Of a stretch of 56,474 nucleotides of DNA, positions 8,596-15,818 are shown in pieces (position 1 is the stretch's first letter; each line of letters begins with the position of its first letter). The DNA is taken from NCBI GenBank assembly GCA_016789785.1, contig JAEUQE010000021.1, forward strand, positions 1 to 56,474, given 5' to 3'. This stretch comes from Bryobacterales bacterium (lineage in GTDB: Bacteria > Acidobacteriota > Terriglobia > Bryobacterales > Bryobacteraceae). The position numbers were made by a program, and so were the translations under genes. Below the pieces are notes generated by a model. The model was not told where the DNA came from and searched no databases. It saw nothing but the letters and a program-made list of their open reading frames with translations.

Positions 8596-8649
8596 ACTGG
8601 ACGCGCCGGTACTGGACGCGCGGTACTGGACGCGCGGTACTGGACGCGG
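8596..8649. repeat. Tandem 14-nt GC-rich repeat, about 3.8 copies
   Basis: The unit ACTGGACGCGCGGT occurs at 8611-8624 and 8625-8638 perfectly, as a 15-nt form with an extra C at 8596-8610, and as a partial copy from 8639 (ACTGGACGCGG). It starts directly after the stop of the DJ-1 gene and ends about 37 bases before the TTG start of the RfaE-like gene. There are no spacers, so it is not a CRISPR array. It may be a slippage-prone minisatellite or act on the transcript between the two genes. No function is known to me. Confidence 0.85.
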
Positions 8650-8686
8650 TGGACTTGAATTGTTGAAATAAGATTACGGAGACAAG

Positions 8687-9070
8687 TTGATCGACACGAG
8701 AACGAAGATCCTCGCCGTGGAGGACGCGATGTTGCGCGTCGCGGCATTGCGGGCGGAGGGAATGCGGACGCTGGCCGCGGCCGCGTTGTTTGACCCGATG
8801 CTGCCACAGCATGTGAGTCAACTCGCGCGAGTGGTTGGCGATGCGAAACTTGTGCTGGTGATTGCGACGCCGGAAGACGCGTATCTGCCAGCGCGAGCAC
8901 GTGCAGAGCTTGCGGCATCGCTTGCATGTGTCGACACGGTGGTGATCGCAGAGGGCGACGCCGCTGCATTGACAAGAAAGCTGGGCGCGGATCAGGTGCT
9001 TGCGGTGCAGGACGTGGAGTCCATGCGGCGCGGCGGATTCATTGACTATGTGAGAGAACGGGCGGGATGA
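8687..9070 (+). CDS. Degenerate RfaE/HldE C-terminal (nucleotidyltransferase-like) domain protein
   Basis: A 127-residue protein whose order of elements follows the ADP-heptose adenylyltransferase domain of HldE/RfaE: AAAALFDPMLPQHVSQL (family: G-x-F-D-x-x-H-x-G-H), then LVLVIATPEDAYLPARARAEL (family: strand plus R-x-x-x-x), then ASLACVDTVVIAEGDAAAL and GADQVLAVQDV. The HxGH nucleotide-binding motif is replaced by LPQH at residues 39-42 and only the last histidine remains, so catalysis of AMP transfer is doubtful. Start is TTG 8687 with GGAGA about 5 bases upstream. It overlaps the heptosyltransferase gene by 4 bases, which ties it to lipopolysaccharide heptose chemistry, perhaps as a binding or regulatory protein. 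Homology was judged by eye and needs a profile search. Confidence 0.6.
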   Translation: MIDTRTKILAVEDAMLRVAALRAEGMRTLAAAALFDPMLPQHVSQLARVVGDAKLVLVIATPEDAYLPARARAELAASLACVDTVVIAEGDAAALTRKLGADQVLAVQDVESMRRGGFIDYVRERAG

Positions 9071-10014
9071 CATCGAGCATTCTAGTGGTGCGATTGGGAG
9101 CCATGGGCGACGTGATCCATGCACTGCCGGCCGCTGCCAGCTTGAAGCAGAGCTTTCCGCATTGTCATCTTGCCTGGGTGATCGATCCGCGGTGGGCGCC
9201 GCTGCTGGATGGCAACAAGTTTGTGGATCAAGTGATTCCGCTGAATCGCCGAAGTTGGGCGAGTATTCGTGAGGCCTGGGGGCGGCTGCGGGCGGTGCGT
9301 TTCGATCTCGCGGTCGATTTTCAGGGCCTGATCAAGTCGGCGCTGGTTGCGTCGGCGGCGCGGGCCGGGCGGATTGTCGGCTATCACATCTCGCAGCTTC
9401 GCGAGGTGACGGCTGCGATTTTCTATTCCAAGTCGTTTCGCGCACACGCCAGGCACATTGTGGACCGGCATCTCGAACTCGCGGCGGCCGCTGGCGCCAC
9501 AAGCGTGTTGAAAGTGTTCCCAGTGCCCGAAGGCGAGCCGGAAGGGCAATTGCCGGAGAGCGGTTACGTGTTGGCGAGCCCGTTCGCCGGCTGGACGGCA
9601 AAGGAGTGGCCGATTGAATACTACAGTGAATTGGCGCGCATCCTCAAGCAGCATACAGGATTGCCGCTGGTGCTCAACGGTCATCCCGGCGCGGCCGGGA
9701 AACTGCAGGCGGTGGAAGGTGTGGTGACGCACATATCCTCGATTGCGGGTCTGATTCATGCCACCCGTCATGCTCGCGCGGTGGTCGGTGTGGATAGCGG
9801 GCCGCTGCATCTGGCAGCCGCGCTCGCAAAGCCAGGTGTTGCGATTTTCGGGCCAACCGACCCTGCACGGAATGGCCCTTACGGTGACCATATGGTGGTG
9901 TTGCGCGCCGCTAGTGCGCAGACCACGTACAAGCGTCACCAGGCTCACGATGACAGCATGCGCGCCATCTCTCCTGATCAGGTGGCACAAGCGCTCGTGC
10001 GGCAACTGCAATAG
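9067..10014 (+). CDS. waaC: Glycosyltransferase family 9, lipopolysaccharide heptosyltransferase I-like
   Basis: A 315-residue GT9 enzyme. The N-terminal ILVVRLGAMGDVIHALPAAASLKQ is the WaaC/WaaF signature, WVIDPRWAPLLDGN follows, and the nucleotide-sugar side has YVLASPFAGWTAKEWPIEYYSELA and VGVDSGPLHLAAALAKPGVAIFGPTDPARNGPYG. Such enzymes add L-glycero-D-manno-heptose from ADP-heptose to the lipid A-Kdo core at the inner face of the inner membrane. Pairing with an RfaE-like domain protein that overlaps it by 4 bases supports a heptose role. Type I (WaaC) is favoured over WaaF by the single-domain N-terminal pattern RLGAMGDVIHALPA, but acceptor specificity is not proven by sequence. Confidence 0.8.
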   Translation: MTSSILVVRLGAMGDVIHALPAAASLKQSFPHCHLAWVIDPRWAPLLDGNKFVDQVIPLNRRSWASIREAWGRLRAVRFDLAVDFQGLIKSALVASAARAGRIVGYHISQLREVTAAIFYSKSFRAHARHIVDRHLELAAAAGATSVLKVFPVPEGEPEGQLPESGYVLASPFAGWTAKEWPIEYYSELARILKQHTGLPLVLNGHPGAAGKLQAVEGVVTHISSIAGLIHATRHARAVVGVDSGPLHLAAALAKPGVAIFGPTDPARNGPYGDHMVVLRAASAQTTYKRHQAHDDSMRAISPDQVAQALVRQLQ

Positions 10015-10018
10015 ACGA

Positions 10019-10555
10019 ATGCGATTCCCGAAACCCTACGCTGACCTCGTACAGCGATTCCGTGTGCCCGGCGGATTCGTGATTCTCGGAGCGTTCCTGT
10101 TGCTTGCCGCGCCTACCAATGCGACCATCGTGCGTGGTCTGCCGTTGTGTGCGATCGGATTGGCGATTCGCGCCTGGGCCGCGGGGCACTTGGAGAAGAA
10201 TCAGGATCTGGCGCAGAGCGGCCCGTATGCGCATGTGCGGAATCCTCTCTACGTTGGGTCGCTGCTGCTAGCCGGGGGAATGGTGGTCGCGGCGAACAGT
10301 CTGCTCATGGCAGCGATCTTCGCGGGGGCATTTCTACTCATCTATCTGCCGGTGATTCAGTTGGAAGAGCAGCACTTGCGAAGCCTATTTCCCGGCTATG
10401 AGGCTTATGCGCTGAGAGTTCCATCTCTGTTCCCGCGGTTGACTCCTGGAGGAGGTTCGAAGCCGTTTCGATGGCGGATGTACTGGCGGAATCAGGAGTG
10501 GAAGGCACTGCTCGGGTTCCTGGTCGGCCTGCTATGGCTGCTGGTGCGGCGATGA
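10019..10555 (+). CDS. Isoprenylcysteine carboxyl methyltransferase (ICMT)-like membrane methyltransferase
   Basis: A 178-residue membrane protein with four or five spans. The C-terminal half has the ICMT/PEMT pattern: LAQSGPYAHVRNPLYVG (family G-P-Y-x-x-x-R-H-P-x-Y) near residues 63-79 and a later LEEQHLRSLFPGYEAYALRVPSLFP (family E-E-x-x-L-x-x-x-F-G-x-x-Y-x-x-Y) near 115-139. Bacterial members use S-adenosylmethionine to methylate lipids or small membrane substrates; no bacterial prenyl-cysteine target is implied. ATG 10019 is the first start after the waaC stop, 4 bases downstream, so it belongs to the same operon; an envelope lipid substrate is possible. Confidence 0.78.
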   Translation: MRFPKPYADLVQRFRVPGGFVILGAFLLLAAPTNATIVRGLPLCAIGLAIRAWAAGHLEKNQDLAQSGPYAHVRNPLYVGSLLLAGGMVVAANSLLMAAIFAGAFLLIYLPVIQLEEQHLRSLFPGYEAYALRVPSLFPRLTPGGGSKPFRWRMYWRNQEWKALLGFLVGLLWLLVRR

Positions 10556-10590
10556 GGTGCATGCGCAGCGCATGCTAACATGCGACTAGC

Positions 10591-10821
10591 ATGTCCAAGA
10601 TGATTCAGATTCGCAATGTTCCGGAGTCCGTGCATCGCACACTCAAGCAGCGCGCCGCGCAAGAGGGGATGACGCTCTCGGCTTACCTGAATCGGGAGTT
10701 CGAGCGGCTTGCCAGCCAGCCAACGCTGGCCGAGTGGATCGCGACTGTTCGCACAATCAAGCCGCTCCGCACTAAGAGGACCGCGGCGCAGATTATCCGT
10801 TCGTTGCGGGACAAGCGATGA
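10591..10821 (+). CDS. Ribbon-helix-helix antitoxin (FitA/VapB-like)
   Basis: A 76-residue protein with a ribbon-helix-helix N terminus, MIQIRNVPESVHRTLKQRA, followed by GMTLSAYLNREFERLA, which matches FitA-like antitoxins. The basic C-terminal tail from residue about 45 would be the toxin-binding part. Its stop overlaps by 4 bases the ATG of a PIN-domain gene, the standard arrangement of a VapBC/FitAB module. Antitoxins of this type usually repress their own promoter, and a small dyad, CATGCG CAG CGCATG, sits at 10559-10573 with a further GCATG nearby, a plausible operator. No cognate targets are visible. Confidence 0.82.
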   Translation: MSKMIQIRNVPESVHRTLKQRAAQEGMTLSAYLNREFERLASQPTLAEWIATVRTIKPLRTKRTAAQIIRSLRDKR

Positions 10822-11219
10822 TCGTTGTGGATGCTTCGTTGATCGTGGAGTTGCTGATTCGCGGCCCGCTCACGCTGACCATCGAGCAATCGTTAGCGGA
10901 CGCCCACCATCCATTGATCGCGCCGCATCTTCTCGACGTGGAAGTTGTCAGTTCGCTTCGGAACCTGACGGCTTCCAGTCAAGTGGACGACTACCGGAGT
11001 CAACTCTACCTGAACAGGCTCGCGACGTTGCCAGTGGAGCGCCGTTCTCACACGCCGTTGCTTCCCCGGATGTGGGAACTCCGCCACAACTTCACGGCCT
11101 ACGATGCCGCGTACATTGCGCTCGCGGAGGCGACCGACTCCATTCTGTTCACATGCGACCGCAAACTGCGCCGGGGGCATCGAGCGGAAGTGGTTGTCTT
11201 CTCGCATGTGGTTCACTGA
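10818..11219 (+). CDS. vapC: PIN-domain ribonuclease toxin (VapC-like)
   Basis: A 133-residue PIN domain. Acidic metal-site residues are visible: Asp5 in MIVVDASLIVELL, Glu11, Asp in the AYDAAYIALAE helix near residues 95-105, and Asp in LFTCDRKLRR near 112-121. VapC toxins cleave RNA, often tRNA or rRNA, when freed from the antitoxin. It is translationally coupled to the upstream ribbon-helix-helix gene. All expected catalytic residues look intact, so the module may be active. The 4-base overlap and intact reading frames argue against decay. The RNA target cannot be predicted. Confidence 0.85.
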   Translation: MIVVDASLIVELLIRGPLTLTIEQSLADAHHPLIAPHLLDVEVVSSLRNLTASSQVDDYRSQLYLNRLATLPVERRSHTPLLPRMWELRHNFTAYDAAYIALAEATDSILFTCDRKLRRGHRAEVVVFSHVVH

Positions 11220-11220
11220 G

Positions 11221-11598
11221 ATGTCGATTCGGATTGCCCGGAGAATGGCGCTGATCACGGGGACCGTGCTGCCTTGCATCGAAACGTGGCGGCGCTGGCG
11301 GATGCTCTCGGACTGGCCGTCATGGGCGGACGACTACATTGCGGCGGCTCTCCTGCTCTATGCCTGGCATGCTGGCAGAAAAGACCCGATGCAGAGCCGG
11401 CCTTATCTGATGGCGGCATGGGGCTACACTCTTGGCATCGCGTATATGAGCTTCTTCGGTCAACTGCGCGCGCCGGTTGTGCATGATCCGTCCGGGACGC
11501 CATTGCCCGTGGTGCTCGGGTTCAAGGGCCTCGGATTGGCAGCCTCGGCGGTGTGTCTGGCATTGGCATGGACTGCACGGCCCAACCGCGATGCTTGA
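11221..11598 (+). CDS. Small hypothetical membrane protein
   Basis: A 125-residue protein I do not recognise. Three or four hydrophobic stretches are visible: MALITGTVLPCI near the start, YIAAALLLYAWHAG, YLMAAWGYTLGIAYMSFF, and a C-terminal VLGFKGLGLAASAVCLALAW, so it is likely an inner-membrane protein. ATG 11221 starts one base after the PIN-toxin stop, so it is probably read with the toxin-antitoxin module, although this may be chance read-through. The frame remains open upstream into the toxin gene, but that part is the toxin's shadow. Composition is like the neighbours. Confidence 0.55.
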   Translation: MSIRIARRMALITGTVLPCIETWRRWRMLSDWPSWADDYIAAALLLYAWHAGRKDPMQSRPYLMAAWGYTLGIAYMSFFGQLRAPVVHDPSGTPLPVVLGFKGLGLAASAVCLALAWTARPNRDA

Positions 11599-11869
11599 GG
11601 ATCAGACGTCGCGTTGCTTTCCAGAACGACTGCGTGCAAGTTCTTCACCAAACACAGAGCCTGCACGCGAGTCTGGCGACTGCCAAAAATCCAATGCTGG
11701 GGATTGCGTCTCAACCGCGATTGCAAGGTCGCGCTGGTTGCCTGGTGAGCCCGAAGTCTCAGCGGTTGTTGCAGAGCGGCCAGCTATGCAAGACGCGCGC
11801 GATCCGAAGCAACCGCCTATGACGCGGCGGGCAACCGGACGGAGAGCCTTGCTACACTGAAAAATTACG

Positions 11870-12349
11870 ATGGCTGGGAAATCCGCGGGAATGTTGCAGG
11901 CAGGGGGAAATGTGCCTGAGGTGCGGTTGCGCGACCATTCTGGCAACGAGATTTCTCTTGGCACGTTGACTTCCGAAGGGCCCGTCGTACTCGCTTTCTT
12001 CAAGATCTCGTGTCCTGTGTGTCAGCAGACCATGCCGTTTCTTGATCGTGCTCGTGACAACGGCAAGATTCGCGTGATCGGCGTATCGCAGGATGATGTC
12101 CGGTCAACGGCTGAATTCCTGAATGAGTTCAGCCCTGGCGTTGAGACGTTGTACGATGCGCGTCCCTATCCGGCAAGCAACGCTTTTCAGATCACGCATG
12201 TGCCTACGATGTTTCAAGTGGAGCCTGGCGGCGTGATCTCGCACGCCTGGACCGGGTTCTCGAAGGCCGATCTGACGGCGTTCGGCGAGCGAGCGGGACA
12301 CCCGGTTTTCCGCGAAGGTGAGCGGGTGCCGGAGTTCCGTCCCGGTTGA
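11870..12349 (+). CDS. TlpA/AhpC-type thiol-disulfide protein
   Basis: A 159-residue thioredoxin-fold protein. FFKISCPVCQQTMPFLD places Cys48 and Cys51 in a CPVC redox motif, followed by IRVIGVSQDD and a cis-proline-like strand HVPTMFQVEPGG near 108-119. This order is that of TlpA/ResA-like or peroxiredoxin-like proteins. No signal peptide is evident, so it is probably cytosolic. It stands alone after a 271-base stretch (11599-11869) in which I see no gene or clear promoter. It could reduce protein disulfides or hydroperoxides; the motif alone does not separate these. NuoI-like ferredoxin gene follows in the same direction 89 bases later. Confidence 0.78.
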   Translation: MAGKSAGMLQAGGNVPEVRLRDHSGNEISLGTLTSEGPVVLAFFKISCPVCQQTMPFLDRARDNGKIRVIGVSQDDVRSTAEFLNEFSPGVETLYDARPYPASNAFQITHVPTMFQVEPGGVISHAWTGFSKADLTAFGERAGHPVFREGERVPEFRPG

Positions 12350-12368
12350 GGCGCGAAAAACAAATAAG

Positions 12369-12397
12369 GCTTCCGGTCGGGAAGCATCCAACGATGC
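12369..12397 (+). terminator. Two adjacent short hairpins between the thiol-disulfide and NuoI-like genes
   Basis: GCTTCC-GGTCG-GGAAGC (12369-12385) and GCATC-CAAC-GATGC (12384-12397) can form back-to-back stems that share two bases. No T-run follows, so a simple intrinsic terminator is unlikely; they could slow polymerase, protect a 3' end or sit in the nuoI leader. The call rests only on base pairing. Confidence 0.25.
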
Positions 12398-12438
12398 GTT
12401 TGGTGAATCCAATTGGGTGAGCGTAGAACAAGGAGAGT

Positions 12439-12945
12439 ATGGCTTCCAAGATTCAAGATATTCTCGGTTCGGCGGCGGCAATCGCCAAGGGCATGGGCAT
12501 TACGTTCAAGGAGATGCTGCAGCCCACGATCACGGAAGACTATCCTGACGGTCCGGCGCTGTTTCAAGAGCGTTTCCGTGGCGGTCACGTGCTGCAACGG
12601 GACGAGAACGGGATGGAAAAGTGCGTCGCGTGCTTCCTATGCGCGGCGGCATGTCCGGTGGAATGCATCTACATTGAGGCCAAGGAGAACACCGATCAGC
12701 AGCGCATCAGCGGCGGCGAGCGCTATGCCGAGGTCTACAACATCGACTATTCGCGCTGCATCTTCTGTGGCTATTGTGTAGAGGCGTGCCCGACGGACGC
12801 GATCACACACGGCCATGAGTTTGAGCTTGCGAGCTACAACACGTCCACGCTGATCATCCGCAAAGAGAAGATGTTGACGCAGATCGAGCCTGGCATGAAA
12901 CCGCCCGTCATCCCCGCCGCTCCCGCTGCGGCAGGCCACCACTAA
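12439..12945 (+). CDS. nuoI: NuoI-like NADH-quinone oxidoreductase 23-kDa ferredoxin subunit
   Basis: A 168-residue protein with two [4Fe-4S] motifs: Cys62, 65, 68 and 72 (CVACFLCAAACP) and Cys107, 110, 113 and 117 (CIFCGYCVEACP), each followed by proline as in NuoI. The N-terminal part MASKIQDILGSAAAIAKGMGITFKEM and the RFRGGHVLQRDENGMEKC region match NuoI, which passes electrons between the peripheral and membrane arms of complex I. AAGGAG lies just upstream of ATG 12439. No other nuo gene is in the window, so this is a stand-alone copy: either complex I genes are scattered or it serves another oxidoreductase. Confidence 0.85.
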   Translation: MASKIQDILGSAAAIAKGMGITFKEMLQPTITEDYPDGPALFQERFRGGHVLQRDENGMEKCVACFLCAAACPVECIYIEAKENTDQQRISGGERYAEVYNIDYSRCIFCGYCVEACPTDAITHGHEFELASYNTSTLIIRKEKMLTQIEPGMKPPVIPAAPAAAGHH

Positions 12946-12981
12946 TCGCAAGCTGTATCAGAAGCAGATTGCTGGAAGGCG

Positions 12982-13860
12982 TCAGCGTGCGGCGCAGGTA
13001 AATGCGGAACAGAGTTTATCCCGGCACTCCCGCACAGCGCGGTAGGGATCAAAGCCCGGCGAGTTGTGGATCTGCGCGCTGATCTCAACGATCGCCGCGC
13101 CTCGGTACCCGTTGTCCGCAAGTAAGGCCGCGAGTTTCTGATAGTCCGTGCCGCCTGTGCCTGGCGCGTAAAACCGTACTGGCTGCCTGGGACTTACATC
13201 CTTGAGATGGACGAACACGATGTGTGGCGCCAGCGCCTTTACGGTCTCCTCCATGTCGAGTCCCTGGGCCAGGAAGTGGCTGTAGTCGTACGCGGTCTTC
13301 AGGGAGGGATGCGCGACGCCGTTCAGCAACTCGAGCAACTGCTCCGGCCTTTGCACGCTCTGCATCACGTGCGCCTTCACCGCCAGTGTCACGGGCGAGC
13401 CTTCAAACACACGCGCCCATTCGCCAAGGCGATCCTTCATTTGCGGGCGGGCCGCATCGAACTCGCCGGGTTTGCCGCCAAGGATTGACTCGACCACATT
13501 CGTGCCCAGTTGCGCCGCGGCGTCGCGAGCGGCCTTCAGCCGTTCGATGTTACTGGCGTGATCCGCGGATGACGCCATCAACTGGAGGTTGTCCATGACG
13601 CCCGCCAGAGCCATACCAGTGTCCGCCAGCATCTTGTGAAATGCTGGATAGTCCGCGGTTGGGATCGCGTACTCCGGCATGAGCGCCAACTCGACCGCCA
13701 TGTAGCCGAGCTTCGAACACACCTCAAGGGCGTCCCTCCAGCGAAGCTTTTTCAGGCCATAGAGGCTGTATCCGAGCGCGGGCGCACCAGCACCGCTCAA
13801 AGGCACGGCAAGCGGCACCGCGAGCAAGGCGCGGCGGCTAATGCTGGGCGGCATATTCAC
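12982..13860 (-). CDS. Exported xylose-isomerase-like TIM barrel (sugar phosphate isomerase/epimerase family)
   Basis: A 292-residue protein with a Tat-like signal (SISRRALLAVPLAVPLSGAGAPALG) and a TIM barrel of the AP-endonuclease-2/xylose-isomerase superfamily: LGYMAVELALMPEY near the first strands, TNVVESILGG, KTAYDYSHFLAQG with Asp-His, and VFVHLKDVSPRQPVRFYAPGTGG near 225-245, where metal ligands usually lie. Such proteins isomerise or epimerise ketoses, but the exported branch in acidobacteria and planctomycetes has no assigned substrate. It starts inside the end of the upstream DJ-1 gene (GTG 13860, or ATG 13854), so the two are translationally coupled. It completes an operon led by the Gfo/Idh/MocA oxidoreductase, a sugar-processing set. 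Confidence 0.75.
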   Translation of the reverse strand: MNMPPSISRRALLAVPLAVPLSGAGAPALGYSLYGLKKLRWRDALEVCSKLGYMAVELALMPEYAIPTADYPAFHKMLADTGMALAGVMDNLQLMASSADHASNIERLKAARDAAAQLGTNVVESILGGKPGEFDAARPQMKDRLGEWARVFEGSPVTLAVKAHVMQSVQRPEQLLELLNGVAHPSLKTAYDYSHFLAQGLDMEETVKALAPHIVFVHLKDVSPRQPVRFYAPGTGGTDYQKLAALLADNGYRGAAIVEISAQIHNSPGFDPYRAVRECRDKLCSAFTCAAR

Positions 13861-14401
13861 GCAACATCTTCATCCATTCACGGATGTAGTAGGGATTGTC
13901 GTGCCATGTGCGGCCGCTTACCATGTTGCCATCGCGCACGCAAGACTCACTGACGAACGTTGCGCCGCAGATCTCCACATCGAACCGGCATTTCGGAACG
14001 GTGGCCATGCGCTTGCCCCGGATCACATCGGCGGTTGCGACGATTTCCGCACCATGACAAACGACGGCCACTGGCTTGTTGGCTTCAAAGAAGTGCTTCG
14101 TGATGCGCATCAGGTCCTTGTCGTAGCGAAGATACTCGGGCGCGCGTCCTCCGGTAAGAAACAGTCCGATGTACTCGCTCGGATCCACGTCGCGGAAGGC
14201 GATATCGGATGGCCAATGATAGCTTGGCGACTCCTTCGTCACTTCCCATCCAGGCGGAATTTCGTGCATCACCAGATGGTAGACACGCTTCTCCGGGGCG
14301 GCGACCACGGCTTGATAGCCTTCCTCCATCACGCGCCACAGCGGATACATCGTGTCGAGTGCTTCGGCTGCATCGCCGATGACTAATAGGACTTTGTGCA
14401 T
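13838..14401 (-). CDS. DJ-1/PfpI family protein (second paralogue)
   Basis: A 187-residue DJ-1/PfpI protein resembling the one at 8043: HKVLLVIGDAAEALDTMYPLW, HLVMHEIPPGWEVTKE, LFLTGGRAPEYLRYD and the nucleophile elbow VAVVCHGAEIV with its Cys-His pair. I chose ATG 14401 because GAGGA lies 5 bases upstream; a TTG at 14413 would overlap the preceding stop. It lies 8 bases after the oxidoreductase gene and overlaps the start of the TIM-barrel gene by 23 bases, so the three are one operon. A role in handling reactive carbonyls (glyoxalase or deglycase chemistry) near a sugar oxidoreductase is attractive but inferred. Confidence 0.82.
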   Translation of the reverse strand: MHKVLLVIGDAAEALDTMYPLWRVMEEGYQAVVAAPEKRVYHLVMHEIPPGWEVTKESPSYHWPSDIAFRDVDPSEYIGLFLTGGRAPEYLRYDKDLMRITKHFFEANKPVAVVCHGAEIVATADVIRGKRMATVPKCRFDVEICGATFVSESCVRDGNMVSGRTWHDNPYYIREWMKMLREYAAQH

Positions 14402-14409
14402 TCGGTTCC

Positions 14410-15750
14410 TCAAACGAGCTTTGCTTCAGGACTGTTCGATCCGTCTCCTTCATAGCCTACACGGGGCGGCACCCTGTCGAGGATGCGCTCCGATTTCGGA
14501 TCGAAGGCGAGGATGCGGCCTTCGCGGTAAGAGTCGACACCCATCCGAATCGCGGTCATCACCTGGTAGCCGAGATCCATGCCGTAGACGGGCTGCTTGC
14601 GAGAGCGGACGCACGCGAAAAAGTTCTCCATATGAGCTTGCCGGATCGGCCGGTCAGCCCATTGCGCGGTCTCCATCCGCACGGACTTCTGGCCCGTGGC
14701 TGCTTCGAACTTCTTTGCGAATAGAGGCTCGGGCGTGACCGTGATCGCGCCTGGTTGAAACTGAATCATCGCTTCATGGCCATAGATCGTGGGAGTCATG
14801 CCGCGTTCCCCATGGGCCGCACCGGTGGAGGCTGAGATGTTGATCATGAATGAGTCGTACTCGATGACGGTGGAATAGGTCTCGGGCACCTCGCGGTCGC
14901 GATCCAGGAAAACTCCGCCCATCCCGGCAACGCGCGTTGGGAATGCGGGACCCAGCGTATGGAGCAGCGGAGACAAACGGTGATAGAAGAAGTCCGTACC
15001 CACTCCGCCGCAATAGTCCCAGTACTTGCGCCACCGGAAATAGCGCTCTCCGCTGAAGGGCCTGCCGGGGGCAGTTCCGAGCCATCGCTTCCAGTCGACC
15101 GTCTTCGCGTTGGCCTGATCCTCGATCAGATACATGTTCCAGCAGCCGTAGAGCGAGTTGACGCTATAGGATGTCTGTGCCCACAGCGGCTTTCCGATCC
15201 AGCCCTTCGCGATCACTTCCTTTGCCATGTGATAGCGCAGATCCGAGAGATGCTGGCTGCCGACTTGCACAATGCGATCGGACTTGCGAACGGCTTCCGC
15301 GAGGACGCGCGCCTGCTCGATCGTATAAGTGACCGGCTTCTCAAGATAGATGTCTTTGTCGGCCTTCAGCGCGTCCATCGCCATCTGAAAGTGCCAGTGT
15401 TCGGGCGTGCAGATGAACACGGCGTCGATGTCTTTGCGTGCGAGGAGGTCGTGATAGTCGTGGTGAATGTGCTTCTGTTCGAGCTTGAGAAAGTCACGCG
15501 AGCGTGCCACGCGGCCTGTGTAGATGTCGCTGAAGCCCACCACCTGGATGTCGCCAGTCTGCTGCTGAAACGTAGGTACGAGATATGCCGAGAGATGGCG
15601 GAAGCCGATGTTGCCAACACCAATGAGTGCGGTCTGAATGCGGCTGTTCGCGCCAAGAACGCGAGAGGCTGACGCCGCGGTCAGAGGTAGCGCCGCGGAC
15701 TTCAGGAACGACCGCCGCGAGTCACTCGATGGGACGTCAGAAACTGACAT
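14410..15750 (-). CDS. Exported Gfo/Idh/MocA family oxidoreductase
   Basis: A 446-residue protein with a Tat signal (SRRSFLKSAALPLTAASASR), then an NAD(P)-binding Rossmann domain starting QTALIGVGNIGFRHL at about 38-52, the family's EKPVTYTIEQARVLAEAV with the invariant Glu-Lys-Pro near residues 135-152, and a C-terminal alpha/beta domain. Members oxidise or rearrange sugars and inositols with bound NAD. In Tat-exported members the cofactor is thought to travel with the folded enzyme. It is the first gene of the operon with a DJ-1/PfpI protein and an exported isomerase-like barrel. Substrate unknown. A dyad overlaps its start codon (see 15743-15756). Confidence 0.85.
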   Translation of the reverse strand: MSVSDVPSSDSRRSFLKSAALPLTAASASRVLGANSRIQTALIGVGNIGFRHLSAYLVPTFQQQTGDIQVVGFSDIYTGRVARSRDFLKLEQKHIHHDYHDLLARKDIDAVFICTPEHWHFQMAMDALKADKDIYLEKPVTYTIEQARVLAEAVRKSDRIVQVGSQHLSDLRYHMAKEVIAKGWIGKPLWAQTSYSVNSLYGCWNMYLIEDQANAKTVDWKRWLGTAPGRPFSGERYFRWRKYWDYCGGVGTDFFYHRLSPLLHTLGPAFPTRVAGMGGVFLDRDREVPETYSTVIEYDSFMINISASTGAAHGERGMTPTIYGHEAMIQFQPGAITVTPEPLFAKKFEAATGQKSVRMETAQWADRPIRQAHMENFFACVRSRKQPVYGMDLGYQVMTAIRMGVDSYREGRILAFDPKSERILDRVPPRVGYEGDGSNSPEAKLV

Positions 15751-15756
15751 ATCAGT
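15743..15756. promoter_or_regulatory. Small dyad over the start of the Gfo/Idh/MocA gene
   Basis: ACTGA-CATA-TCAGT is an exact 5-4-5 inverted repeat that includes the complement of the ATG at 15748-15750. It could bind a regulator or affect translation initiation. It is short enough to occur by chance, and no promoter hexamers are clear around it. Confidence 0.25.
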
Positions 15757-15818
15757 ACGGTATGCCAGCGAATCCGCGAAGTCAAGCTCATTCCGGCAAT
15801 GCGGCGGCCGCGTGAACG

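Noticed and set aside
8596..8649. CRISPR array
   Set aside because: The repeats are contiguous 14-mers without spacers, and no cas gene is present.
11599..11869. Possible small genes in the 271-base gap after the membrane protein
   Set aside because: Short plus- and minus-strand frames exist here, but none has a ribosome-binding site, motif or plausible start.
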